A stretch of 64,000 bases of DNA from Pigmentiphaga sp. NML080357 (GTDB lineage: Bacteria; Pseudomonadota; Gammaproteobacteria; Burkholderiales; Burkholderiaceae_B). Each line of letters begins with the position of its first letter. Position 1 is the first letter of the stretch. The notes beneath the pieces are model-generated. The model searched no databases. It saw nothing but the letters and a program-made list of their open reading frames with translations, and had not been told where the DNA came from. The position numbers and the translations under genes are program-made. The stretch lies in NCBI RefSeq assembly GCF_002188465.1, contig NZ_NINW01000037.1:248001-312000 (forward strand). Direction: 5' to 3'. Shown piece after piece: positions 47,080 through 54,458 of the stretch.

Positions 47080-48330
47080 ATGCTGTATCAATTGCATGAA
47101 TGGCAGCGCGCGCTGCTGACGCCGTTCGCTCACTTTGCCGACGCGACGGCCCAGCTTTTCTCGAACCCCTACAGCCCGCTCGCCTATACGCCGATGTCCC
47201 GGCGCCTGGCGGCCGGATACGAGCTGCTGTACCGGCTCGGCAAGGACTACGAGAAACCCGCCTGGGGGCTGGCTTCCACCACCATGGACGGCGTCCAGGC
47301 CGTCGTGACCGAACAGATCGCCGCGGCCCGGCCCTTCTGTAATCTCGTGCATTTCGTGCGCACTCCCGTGGAGGCGCGCAAGCACGCCAGGCGCAAGCCG
47401 GACCCCACGGTGCTGCTGGTGGCGCCGCTGTCGGGCCACCACGCGACGCTGCTGCGCGACACGGTCCGGGCACTGCTGCCCGAACACGACGTGTACGTCA
47501 CGGACTGGATCGACGCGCGCATGGTGCCGGACTCGGCGGGGCCGTTCCACCTGGCCGATTACGTGGACTACATCCGGGATTTCATCCGCCAGCTGGGGCC
47601 CGAGGTCCACGTCATATCGGTGTGCCAGCCTACGGTACCGGTGCTGGCGGCGGTGTCGCTGATGGCTTCGGAACACGATCCCAAGCTGCCGCGCAGCATG
47701 ATCATGATGGGCGGCCCCATCGATCCGCGCAAATCGCCCACCCAGGTGAACAACCTGGCCACCACCAAGCCATATTCCTGGTTCGAGAACAACCTCATCC
47801 ATCGCGTGCCGCCCCGCTTCCCTGGCGCCGGCCGCAAGGTATACCCGGGCTTTCTGCAGCATGCGGGCTTCGTCAGCATGAATCCCGACCGGCACCTGAA
47901 GTCCCATTACGACTTCTACCTCGACCTGGTGCGGGGCGACGACGAGGACGCCGAGGCGCATCGCCGCTTCTACGACGAATACAACGCGGTGCTCGACATG
48001 CCCGCCGAGTACTACCTCGACACCATACGCATCGTGTTCCAGGAATTCCAGCTGCCGCGTGGCCTCTGGAAGGTGCACGGCAAGCTCGTCAAGCCGGCGG
48101 ACATCGAGTCCGTGGCGCTTTTCACCATCGAAGGCGAACTCGACGACATCTCGGGATCCGGCCAGACGCAGGCCGCGCAGGACCTGTGCAGCGGCATTCC
48201 CGCCGCCCGCAAGCGCCATTTCACCGCTCCGCGCTGCGGCCATTACGGCATTTTCTCGGGCCGGCGCTGGCGCGAGGTCATCTGCCCCCAGATCGCCCAG
48301 TTCATCCGCCAGCACAGCGACCCGGCCTGA
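47080..48330 (+). CDS. phaZ: Intracellular polyhydroxyalkanoate depolymerase
   Basis: Cytoplasmic enzyme that mobilises stored PHB granules, about 416 residues from the ATG at 47080 (MLYQLHEWQRALLTPFAHFA in parts; GGAG ribosome site). The family replaces the lipase-box serine by cysteine: here SVCQPTVPVLAAV. Other blocks are RKPDPTVLLVAPLSGHHATLLRDT, in parts, DVYVTDWIDARMVP, MGGPIDPRKSPTQVNNLA and CGHYGIFSGRRWR with the histidine. Earlier in-frame starts add unconserved residues. The rsxB-like gene follows after 12 nt. Confidence 0.93.
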   Translation: MLYQLHEWQRALLTPFAHFADATAQLFSNPYSPLAYTPMSRRLAAGYELLYRLGKDYEKPAWGLASTTMDGVQAVVTEQIAAARPFCNLVHFVRTPVEARKHARRKPDPTVLLVAPLSGHHATLLRDTVRALLPEHDVYVTDWIDARMVPDSAGPFHLADYVDYIRDFIRQLGPEVHVISVCQPTVPVLAAVSLMASEHDPKLPRSMIMMGGPIDPRKSPTQVNNLATTKPYSWFENNLIHRVPPRFPGAGRKVYPGFLQHAGFVSMNPDRHLKSHYDFYLDLVRGDDEDAEAHRRFYDEYNAVLDMPAEYYLDTIRIVFQEFQLPRGLWKVHGKLVKPADIESVALFTIEGELDDISGSGQTQAAQDLCSGIPAARKRHFTAPRCGHYGIFSGRRWREVICPQIAQFIRQHSDPA

Positions 48331-48342
48331 CGAGGACGCGGC

Positions 48343-48996
48343 GTGGACCTGGTCGATCTGATCGATGCGCAACTGCCGCAGACGCAATGCACCAAATGCG
48401 GCTACGACGGCTGCCGGCCGTATGCCCAGGCCGTCGCGCAGGACGAAGCGCCCATCAACCGGTGTCCGCCGGGCGGCGATGAAGGCATCGCCAAACTGGC
48501 CGCATTGCTCGGCCGGCCGCGGCTGCCGCTGGACGAAACGCGCGGCCGCCACCAGCCGCTGCAAGTAGCGTGCATCGACGAACAGCACTGCATAGGCTGC
48601 ACCTTGTGCATCCGCGCCTGTCCCGTGGACGCCATCGTCGGCGCCAACAAGGTCATGCATACCGTCCTGGCGGACCTCTGCACGGGCTGCGACCTGTGCG
48701 TGGCGCCCTGCCCCGTGGATTGCATAGCCATGGAACCTGTCGAGCCTGGACGAAGCTGGACCGCGCGAGACGCCGACGCAGCCAGGCTGCGTTATCGTCG
48801 GCGGCAGGAACGCCTCGCGCGCGAAAGCCGGGAGGACCAGGAGCGGCTGCGCGCCCGGTCCGAATTGCGCCGGCGCGAACCGGCCGCAGCCGATACGGCA
48901 ACGCCGCCCCGCAACGCCGCCGACGAAGCTGCCGAGCGCAAGCGTGCCATACTGGAGGCCGCCCTCGCCCGGGCTCGCTCCCGGCGCGCGCATTGA
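48343..48996 (+). CDS. rsxB: RsxB/RnfB-type iron-sulfur protein without membrane anchor
   Basis: A 217-residue Fe-S protein. Residues 12-50 hold the RnfB [4Fe-4S] domain ([24 protein letters not shown]). Two ferredoxin clusters follow ([18 protein letters not shown] and [18 protein letters not shown]), then a highly charged Arg/Glu coiled-coil tail from residue 140. The N-terminal hydrophobic anchor of RnfB proteins is absent, and no other rnf genes are present. The GTG at 48343 is the start. Such soluble RsxB forms next to nth are common in betaproteobacteria; the electron partner is unknown. Confidence 0.88.
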   Translation: MDLVDLIDAQLPQTQCTKCGYDGCRPYAQAVAQDEAPINRCPPGGDEGIAKLAALLGRPRLPLDETRGRHQPLQVACIDEQHCIGCTLCIRACPVDAIVGANKVMHTVLADLCTGCDLCVAPCPVDCIAMEPVEPGRSWTARDADAARLRYRRRQERLARESREDQERLRARSELRRREPAAADTATPPRNAADEAAERKRAILEAALARARSRRAH

Positions 48997-49030
48997 CTCT
49001 CACCACAACAACGGCACGAGCCGTGTCCGC

Positions 49031-49669
49031 ATGAATTCCGCCAAACGCCACACCATTTTCGAGCGCCTGCACGCCGCCAACCCTTCCCCCAGGACCGAGC
49101 TGGAATACGGATCGACCTTCCAACTGCTGATCGCCGTCATCCTGTCCGCCCAGGCCACCGACAAATCGGTCAATCTCGCCACGCGCCGCTTCTTCCCCGA
49201 GTACGGCACGCCCGACAAGCTGCTGGCTCTCGGCGAAGAAGGGCTGATCGAGTATGTGCGGACCATCAACCTGTACAAGACGAAAGCCAAGAACGTCATC
49301 GCGACCTGTCGCATCCTGCTCGAGCAATACGGCGGCGAGGTGCCGGCCAGCCGCGAAGCGCTGGAAGCGCTGCCGGGCGTCGGCCGCAAGACCGCCAACG
49401 TCGTCCTCAACACGGCTTTCCGACAGGTCGCGATGGCGGTCGACACGCATATTTTCCGCGTGGCCAATCGCACCCGCATCGCCCCGGGCAAGACGGTGCG
49501 CGAGGTCGAGGACCGCCTGCTCAAGGTGGTGCCCAAGGAATTCCTGCTGGACGCGCATCACTGGCTGATCCTGCATGGACGCTACATCTGCGTCGCGCGC
49601 AAGCCCAAGTGCCCGCAATGCGGCATCGCCGACCTGTGCGAGTACAAGGACAAGACGCCCCCCGAGTGA
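49031..49669 (+). CDS. nth: Endonuclease III
   Basis: DNA base-excision repair glycosylase/AP lyase for oxidised pyrimidines, 212 residues from the ATG at 49031 (MNSAKRHTIFERLHAA). The helix-hairpin-helix LPGVGRKTANVVLNTAF contains the catalytic lysine, the catalytic aspartate is in AVDTHIFRVANR, and the C-terminal [4Fe-4S] cysteines follow the C-x6-C-x2-C-x5-C pattern in CVARKPKCPQCGIADLC. Gene order rsxB-nth is conserved in many proteobacteria. Confidence 0.97.
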   Translation: MNSAKRHTIFERLHAANPSPRTELEYGSTFQLLIAVILSAQATDKSVNLATRRFFPEYGTPDKLLALGEEGLIEYVRTINLYKTKAKNVIATCRILLEQYGGEVPASREALEALPGVGRKTANVVLNTAFRQVAMAVDTHIFRVANRTRIAPGKTVREVEDRLLKVVPKEFLLDAHHWLILHGRYICVARKPKCPQCGIADLCEYKDKTPPE

Positions 49670-49689
49670 AGCCGCCCCGGCGCCAGCTC

Positions 49690-49705
49690 GGGCATGCGGC
49701 TTGCG
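49690..49705 (+). promoter_or_regulatory. Candidate sigma-54 promoter before the acidic small protein gene
   Basis: GGGCATGCGGCTTGCG: GG and GC are 10 bp apart, and GGCA-G and TTGC agree with the -24/-12 consensus TGGCACG-N4-TTGCA. It would start transcription near 49716, 60 bp before the ATG. The region is GC-rich, so a chance match is possible. Confidence 0.45.
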
Positions 49706-49776
49706 GCCTCCGGCTTGAACGGGTCGTCACCGGGCGTGACAATCCCCTTACCGAGCTACTCGCAAAGGAGCATGCA

Positions 49777-50064
49777 ATGGCCAACAGTACCGTGCTGGGC
49801 ACCACCGAGAGCCAGCCCGACGACAGCAGCAAACATGGCAAGCTCGGGCCCAGCGACACGTCGGATTCGGGAAGCGACCTCGCGGGCCTGCCGGACGACG
49901 AGGCCGGCACCGACTCGGGCGGCACCGGCGAACGCGTATCCGTGGATCCCGAGGAAGAAGAACGGACCGGCAGCGATGTGCTGCCGGACGAGGTGGTCGA
50001 CGAAGAACGCCTGGCGCGTTCCCATCCCGGCGACGACGAGGACGACGCCACTCGCCACCGCTAG
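49777..50064 (+). CDS. Small highly acidic, probably disordered protein
   Basis: A 95-residue protein of very low complexity: rich in Asp, Glu, Ser and Gly, with few hydrophobic residues and stretches such as PDDEAGTDSGGTGERV and PEEEERTGSDVLPDEVVDEE. No domain is recognised. It is probably intrinsically disordered. The ATG at 49777 has AAGGAG upstream. Similar small acidic proteins accompany general-stress genes in related genomes; here it opens the sigma-54 region and has its own -24/-12-like site. Confidence 0.7.
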   Translation: MANSTVLGTTESQPDDSSKHGKLGPSDTSDSGSDLAGLPDDEAGTDSGGTGERVSVDPEEEERTGSDVLPDEVVDEERLARSHPGDDEDDATRHR

Positions 50065-50078
50065 GTCCTGCGGAAAGA

Positions 50079-50098
50079 GGCGGCGGCGGTCCGCCGCC
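50079..50098. terminator. Hairpin between convergent genes
   Basis: A perfect 8-bp stem, GGCGGCGG paired with CCGCCGCC, with a four-base loop CGGT, placed between the convergent stops at 50064 and 50110. It lacks a clean U-tract on either strand but probably ends transcription from both sides. Confidence 0.5.
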
Positions 50099-50109
50099 TT
50101 CGTGCGGCG

Positions 50110-50739
50110 CTAAGGCTGCACGGTTTGCCGAGAATTGGGCCTGGGGTGGCTGTCCAGGCCGTCCGACGGACGGGCCTGGACTTTGTCGCTGAGCACCGGC
50201 GCCGCGACCGGATCGAAATCCACCCAGTCCCCGTCGCGCCATCTGCCCTGAGCCTTTTCCACGTCCTTGCCGCCGCAATCGCGCAGCACCTGCGCGGCGG
50301 CGGCCTCGGAGGCCACGGTGACGTGCACGGCGGTCAGTACCCCCGCGCGCCGCATGCCGGTGCTATGCCCGGCACGGTAGGCGCGGGCCGCGCTGCGGGT
50401 GGCGACCAGCGCCCCGCCGAGGGAACCGATGTATGCCCCCACGCCCACGGCGATGACCAGGGCCAGGACCGATCCTGCCGCGTACAGCCACACGACGCTG
50501 CCGATGACGGCCCCGATCAGGCCGAGCAGCGCGGCGCCGGCCACGGCCCCGTGCTTGGTCTTGCGCGACCCGGGATCGGCGGCCTGGTCCCCGCCCAGCG
50601 GATAGCGATCATGCTGGCCTGCGGGATTGACGAAGAATATCGAGACGTCCTCAGGGGCGAAGCCGGCCGCGAACAGCTGGCGACCGGCGTTCTCGGCCTC
50701 GGGAAAGGAATCGAAACGGGCGGCGACGATGAGCGACAC
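50110..50739 (-). CDS. Glycine-rich membrane stress protein (general stress 17M-like)
   Basis: About 209 residues from the GTG at 50739, which has an AAGGAGA ribosome site and begins the conserved SLIVAARFDSFPEAENAGRQL segment, here split as SLIVAARFDSF and EAENAGRQLFAAGF. The N-terminal half is a ferredoxin-fold domain as in heat-induced YflT/17M proteins. The centre (about residues 75-130) is a glycine-rich double membrane hairpin (GAVAGAALLGLIGAVIGS, GVGAYIGSLGGALV). A sigma-54-type promoter lies 35-50 bp upstream. Function unknown; the envelope stress link is by family resemblance. Confidence 0.7.
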   Translation of the reverse strand: MSLIVAARFDSFPEAENAGRQLFAAGFAPEDVSIFFVNPAGQHDRYPLGGDQAADPGSRKTKHGAVAGAALLGLIGAVIGSVVWLYAAGSVLALVIAVGVGAYIGSLGGALVATRSAARAYRAGHSTGMRRAGVLTAVHVTVASEAAAAQVLRDCGGKDVEKAQGRWRDGDWVDFDPVAAPVLSDKVQARPSDGLDSHPRPNSRQTVQP

Positions 50740-50773
50740 GGCAGTCTCCTTGGTTGAGGAACGCGGAAACTGC

Positions 50774-50789
50774 AGCATGTAGCGTGCCG
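50774..50789 (-). promoter_or_regulatory. Candidate sigma-54 promoter of the glycine-rich stress gene
   Basis: On the minus strand CGGCACGCTACATGCT: GGCACG is a full -24 element, N4, then ATGCT for the -12 (consensus TTGCA/T), with the required 10-bp GG-GC spacing. Predicted start is near 50763, 24 bp before the GTG. Confidence 0.6.
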
Positions 50790-50793
50790 GGGG

Positions 50794-50970
50794 TCACTCC
50801 TCTTCCGGCGGCGTCGGCGGCGGAGGCGGCAGGTCGGGATCGATGGGATCGGGCTCCTGCGCCGGCGGCACGGGCGGATCGCCCACCGGCTGTCGGGGAG
50901 GATCGCCCACGGGAGGCGGATCCTTGACCGGCGGATCGGGCGGAACGGTGTGCAAGAGCAGGTCAGGCAT
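50794..50970 (-). CDS. Short proline-rich protein
   Basis: A 58-residue protein starting MPDLLLHTVPPDPPVKDPP, with three PVGDPP/PV-DPP-like repeats, ending in a polyproline run and EEE. The ATG at 50970 has GGAG eight bases upstream. About 40 percent of residues are proline, so it is extended or disordered. No family is known to me. It lies 25 nt after the sigma-54 response regulator on the same strand and is probably co-transcribed with it. Confidence 0.55.
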   Translation of the reverse strand: MPDLLLHTVPPDPPVKDPPPVGDPPRQPVGDPPVPPAQEPDPIDPDLPPPPPTPPEEE

Positions 50971-50995
50971 AGGGCCTCCGTTGGCAGGGGCGGTC

Positions 50996-52381
50996 TCAGG
51001 AAACCGGCACGTCTTGCACGTCGGCCTCGCGGGCGTCGGTCGCTGCGTAGTCCTCCAACCGGTTGTAGAGCGTCTTCAGACTGATGCCCAGCACCTCGGC
51101 GGCGTGCTTCTTGACGCCGCCGCAATGCTGCAGGGTGGCGAAAATCAGTCGCTTGTCGGCTTCAGCAAGCGACATGCCCACGGGAATGGTGACGATGGGC
51201 TCGCTTTCCGCCTTGCTGGCCGGAGCGAGCTGTATGGGCGCAGCCACCGTATCGATGAGCCCGCCGTCGGTCATGATGAAGGCGCGGTGCACATAGTTCT
51301 TCAGTTCGCGCACGTTACCCGGCCACGCATGCGATGCCATGTCGGCCAGCATCGCCGGGGAGAAGGCCTTGGAGGTCTTGTGGGTTTCATTCAGCTGGTC
51401 GAGGAAGCTCTGCGCCAGCAGCTCGACGTCCTTGGCGCGCTCGCGCAGTGGAGGCAGGTGGATGGGGAAGACGTTCAGCCGATGGTAGAGGTCCTCCCGC
51501 AGCTTGCCTTCAGCCACCGCCTCCTGCGGATTGCGGTTGGTGGCGGCGATGATGCGGACGTCGCATTCGATTTCCTGGTTGGTCCCCACCCGCATGAAAA
51601 CGCCCGTTTCGAGCACGCGCAGCAGCTTGACCTGCAGTTCGATCGGCATCTCGGTGATTTCGTCGAGAAACAGCGTCCCGCCGTGCGACCGCTCGAAGTA
51701 GCCCTTGTGCTGCCGTTCCGCGCCGGTGAAGCTGCCGCGTTCGTGGCCGAACATCTCGCTTTCGATCAGGTTGGGCGAGATCGCGCCGCAGTTGACCGCC
51801 AGGAAGGGCCGCTTGCGGCGCAGGCTGAGGTCGTGCAGCGTCTGGGCGGCGAGCTCCTTGCCGGTGCCGCTCTCGCCGATCAGCAGGACGGTCGCCTCGG
51901 TCGGCGCCACCTTGCCGATCTGGTCGTAGAGATCCTGCATGACCGCGGAGCTGCCCAGCATGCGGCCGAAGCGGCCGAACCGCCGCAGTTCCCCCCGTAG
52001 CGAACCGATCTCGGCCTTGAGATCGCCGGCCCGCGGGATGCGGTCCAGGATGGCCTTGAGCCGCTGCATGTTGATCGGCTTGATGAGATAGTCCGCCGCG
52101 CCCAGCCGGAGCGCGTCGACCGCGCTCTCGACGCTGGCGTGGCCGGTGATGAGGATGACTTCGACCGGGATCGAAGGGTCCAGCTCTTTGAACAGGTCCA
52201 TGCCGCTGCCGTCCGGCAGCTTGAGGTCGGTCAGGACGACGTCGGGACTCTGGCGCACGATCTGGATGCGGGCCTCCCTGAGGTCGCCCGCCACGGCCGT
52301 GGTGAACCCCTCGGCACCGACGATCTCCGCCAGGGCGGCCCGGGTGTTCGGTTCGTCATCCACGATCAGGACATGCGGCAT
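50996..52381 (-). CDS. Sigma-54-dependent response regulator (NtrC type)
   Basis: Enhancer-binding activator of about 461 residues. The receiver domain (residues 1-115) has the phosphoacceptor Asp in VLTDLKLPDGSG and the switch Lys in YLIKPI. The AAA+ domain has Walker A GESGTGKE, a GSFTGA loop (usual GAFTGA) that contacts sigma-54, and Walker B GGTLFLDEITEMP. The Fis-type DNA-binding helix is HAAEVLGISLKTLYNRLE. The ATG at 52381 follows GGAG and starts MPHVLIVDDE. No histidine kinase is adjacent, so it is an orphan regulator. Close in sequence to the receiver-less activator at 53367. Confidence 0.93.
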   Translation of the reverse strand: MPHVLIVDDEPNTRAALAEIVGAEGFTTAVAGDLREARIQIVRQSPDVVLTDLKLPDGSGMDLFKELDPSIPVEVILITGHASVESAVDALRLGAADYLIKPINMQRLKAILDRIPRAGDLKAEIGSLRGELRRFGRFGRMLGSSAVMQDLYDQIGKVAPTEATVLLIGESGTGKELAAQTLHDLSLRRKRPFLAVNCGAISPNLIESEMFGHERGSFTGAERQHKGYFERSHGGTLFLDEITEMPIELQVKLLRVLETGVFMRVGTNQEIECDVRIIAATNRNPQEAVAEGKLREDLYHRLNVFPIHLPPLRERAKDVELLAQSFLDQLNETHKTSKAFSPAMLADMASHAWPGNVRELKNYVHRAFIMTDGGLIDTVAAPIQLAPASKAESEPIVTIPVGMSLAEADKRLIFATLQHCGGVKKHAAEVLGISLKTLYNRLEDYAATDAREADVQDVPVS

Positions 52382-52542
52382 GCGTTGTGGCTCCTCGATA
52401 ATGCAGGCCATGCCGTACGTCCGTGGCCACGCCCTGTAGGCGCGGCCAAGGCGTCCGCCATGGCCTGAGATCCATGACTACTTGTCGGCGGCGCTGCCGG
52501 CGCCGTTATTTTGCCCCGAAGCGGGACCGGTGCGCAGGCCTG

Positions 52543-52863
52543 TCAGCGCCGCATGGCGAGCAGGCCGATCACCACCCCCACCGCGGCGGCAATGCCCACG
52601 GCCCGCCAGGGATTGTCGCGGACATAGGCATCGGTATGGGCGGACGCCTGGCGGTAGGAATCGACGGCACTGCGCTGCGCCTCGTGATACAGCTCGCGCG
52701 CACGCTCCAATTCGTCGTGCAGCCGCCGGCGGGCCGCCTCCAGCTCCTGGCTGGTGTAGCCCGCCGTGGTCTTGAGCAGTGCCTCGGCGTCCTCCACCAC
52801 GCCGCGGACATGGTCGACGGCCCTGTCCTTCCCGCGCAGCCAATCACCCGAATACGAACCCAT
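52543..52863 (-). CDS. ElaB/YqjD-family (DUF883) ribosome-associated membrane protein
   Basis: A 106-residue protein with a long amphipathic helix rich in Glu and Arg (LLKTTAGYTSQELEAARRRL through YHEAQRSAVDSY) and a C-terminal membrane segment preceded by the signature VRDNPWRAVGIAAAVGVVIG. E. coli YqjD and ElaB anchor ribosomes at the membrane in stationary phase, and similar action is plausible here. It follows the DUF1328 gene by 27 nt, making a two-gene operon. Confidence 0.88.
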   Translation of the reverse strand: MGSYSGDWLRGKDRAVDHVRGVVEDAEALLKTTAGYTSQELEAARRRLHDELERARELYHEAQRSAVDSYRQASAHTDAYVRDNPWRAVGIAAAVGVVIGLLAMRR

Positions 52864-52890
52864 CTCCGCTCCCGTATCGACGGCCGGGCG

Positions 52891-53052
52891 CTATCTTCGG
52901 AATGCGCCCAGCAACAGCGTCACCACAAAGACGATGACGAAAATATAAAACAGGATTTTCGCGATTTCCGCCGCGCCGGAGGCAATCCCCCCGAAACCGA
53001 ACAACGCGGCAATCAATGCAATTACGAAGAAAATGGCGGCCCATCGCAACAT
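52891..53052 (-). CDS. DUF1328 (YtjA-type) small membrane protein
   Basis: A 53-residue protein, [19 protein letters not shown], then [17 protein letters not shown], a second helix and the end LLGAFRR. This is the YtjA/DUF1328 pattern. Two transmembrane helices separated by the [12 protein letters not shown] turn. The ATG at 53052 has AAGGAG upstream. Members are often induced by envelope or osmotic stress; the function is unknown. It lies directly in front of the YqjD-like gene. Confidence 0.88.
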   Translation of the reverse strand: MLRWAAIFFVIALIAALFGFGGIASGAAEIAKILFYIFVIVFVVTLLLGAFRR

Positions 53053-53366
53053 TGCTTACTCCTTGTATAGAGTGACAGAACGGCAGGCGACGGCGACTCC
53101 CCGGCGTCCGATGCGTGGGCCGGGCGCAGTTTTCATACCGTGCACCGAAAACCGCGCAGCCGTTCGCAGCGCGTGCTGGTCTAAGTGCAAGCAATAGGTA
53201 AGAATTACATGAAAACTTGTAAATTCCCCTTGGACGGATGGGCGTTGCGACAGCCCGTTACCATGCTTCCGGCCGCCGGGCGCCGCCAGGCCCCCAGGTC
53301 TGCTTAGAATGACAGTTCCCGCCCGACGGGGCACTCCCGCCCTCGGCACGCCACCCCTGGAGATCA
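53053..53366. other. Divergent promoter region
   Basis: A 314-bp gap between the DUF1328 gene and the receiver-less activator gene. It contains one AT-rich island (53185-53230) that could hold promoters for either side. I checked both strands for -24/-12 elements and found only GG/GC spacing matches without further consensus, so I do not call one. Confidence 0.4.
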
Positions 53367-54443
53367 ATGCGGAAGGAACAGGCAATGCGCCCTGACGAAG
53401 CCCTGGCGCCGACTCTCGATACCGACACACCGTTCGCTTCCGACGGCGGCGCAGGCCACTCGGCCGAGCCGCCCCGGGTGGAACCGCCACGCGACCACTA
53501 CGGCCTGCTGTATGGCGCCTCCGCTCCCATGCGCGACCTGTATCAGCAGATCGCAAAGGTCGCACCCACAGCGCTGACCGTGCTCATCATCGGCGAAAGC
53601 GGCACCGGCAAGGAACTGGTCGCCCGCACCTTGCACGAGAAAAGTCCGCGCAGCGGCGGCCCGTTCATACCGGTCAACTGCGGCGCCATCCCGGCCACCC
53701 TCATCGAGGGCGAGCTGTTCGGCCACGAGAAAGGCAGCTTCACCGGTGCGGTACAGCAACATGCCGGGTACTTCGAGCGCGCGGCGGGCGGGACGATCTT
53801 CCTGGACGAGATCACGGAGATGGCGCCCGACATGCAGATCAAGCTGCTGCGCGTGCTCGAAACCGCCAGCTTCCATCGCGTCGGCGGCACAGAGCAGATC
53901 TCCACCGACGTCCGGGTGATCGCCGCCACCAACCGTGATCCCCAGGTGGCCGTGCAGGAAGGGCGATTCCGCGAAGACCTGCTCTACCGCCTGGCGGTAT
54001 TTCCGCTGCGCGTGCCGCCGCTGCGCGAACGCACCTCGGACATCGAGCTGCTGGCGCGCCGCTTCCTCGAACAGCTCAACGCCGCCGAGAAAAGCCGCAA
54101 GCGCTTTGCCAAGGGCACGCTGGACGACCTGCGGCAGCATCACTGGCCGGGCAACGTGCGAGAACTGAAGAACGCCGTCCATCGGGCCTTCATCCTCGCC
54201 GACGAGGAAGTCGAGGTGCAGAACCCCGAACCCGCGCCGCGCAACCGGCGCGTGGTGCGCCGCGAAGGCAGCCTCGAGCTGGCCGTGGGCATCCCGCTGC
54301 CGGACGCCCAGCGCGAGCTCATCCTCGCCACGCTCGCCCATTTCGGCGGCGACAAGCGGCAGACCGCCAGCACGCTGGGCATCAGCCTCAAGACGCTCTA
54401 CAACCGGCTCGATACCTACAAGCACGGCAACGGCGAAACCTGA
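53367..54443 (+). CDS. Sigma-54-dependent activator lacking a receiver domain
   Basis: Enhancer-binding protein of 358 residues with only the AAA+ domain (Walker A GESGTGKE at about residue 75, a GSFTGA loop, FLDEITEMAPDMQIKLLRVLE as Walker B region) and a C-terminal Fis helix (RQTASTLGISLKTLYNRLD). The N-terminal 45 residues are short and unstructured. There is no phosphorylation or ligand domain, so its activity must be set by its amount or by a partner, as with PspF-type activators. Its AAA+ and Fis parts closely resemble the response regulator at 50996, suggesting duplication. The ATG at 53367 follows GGAG. Confidence 0.92.
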   Translation: MRKEQAMRPDEALAPTLDTDTPFASDGGAGHSAEPPRVEPPRDHYGLLYGASAPMRDLYQQIAKVAPTALTVLIIGESGTGKELVARTLHEKSPRSGGPFIPVNCGAIPATLIEGELFGHEKGSFTGAVQQHAGYFERAAGGTIFLDEITEMAPDMQIKLLRVLETASFHRVGGTEQISTDVRVIAATNRDPQVAVQEGRFREDLLYRLAVFPLRVPPLRERTSDIELLARRFLEQLNAAEKSRKRFAKGTLDDLRQHHWPGNVRELKNAVHRAFILADEEVEVQNPEPAPRNRRVVRREGSLELAVGIPLPDAQRELILATLAHFGGDKRQTASTLGISLKTLYNRLDTYKHGNGET

Positions 54444-54458
54444 CCGGCCGCCGCGCCG

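Noticed and set aside
52503-52520. Minus-strand GGCA...GC spacing match upstream of the sigma-54 response regulator
   Set aside because: The -12 lacks TT and the distance to the start codon is over 100 bp; not convincing enough to list as a promoter.
53083-53101. A GG-N10-GC pair that could be a sigma-54 promoter for the DUF1328-YqjD operon
   Set aside because: Only the spacing fits; CACG and TT are missing and the sequence is GC-rich, so chance is the better explanation.
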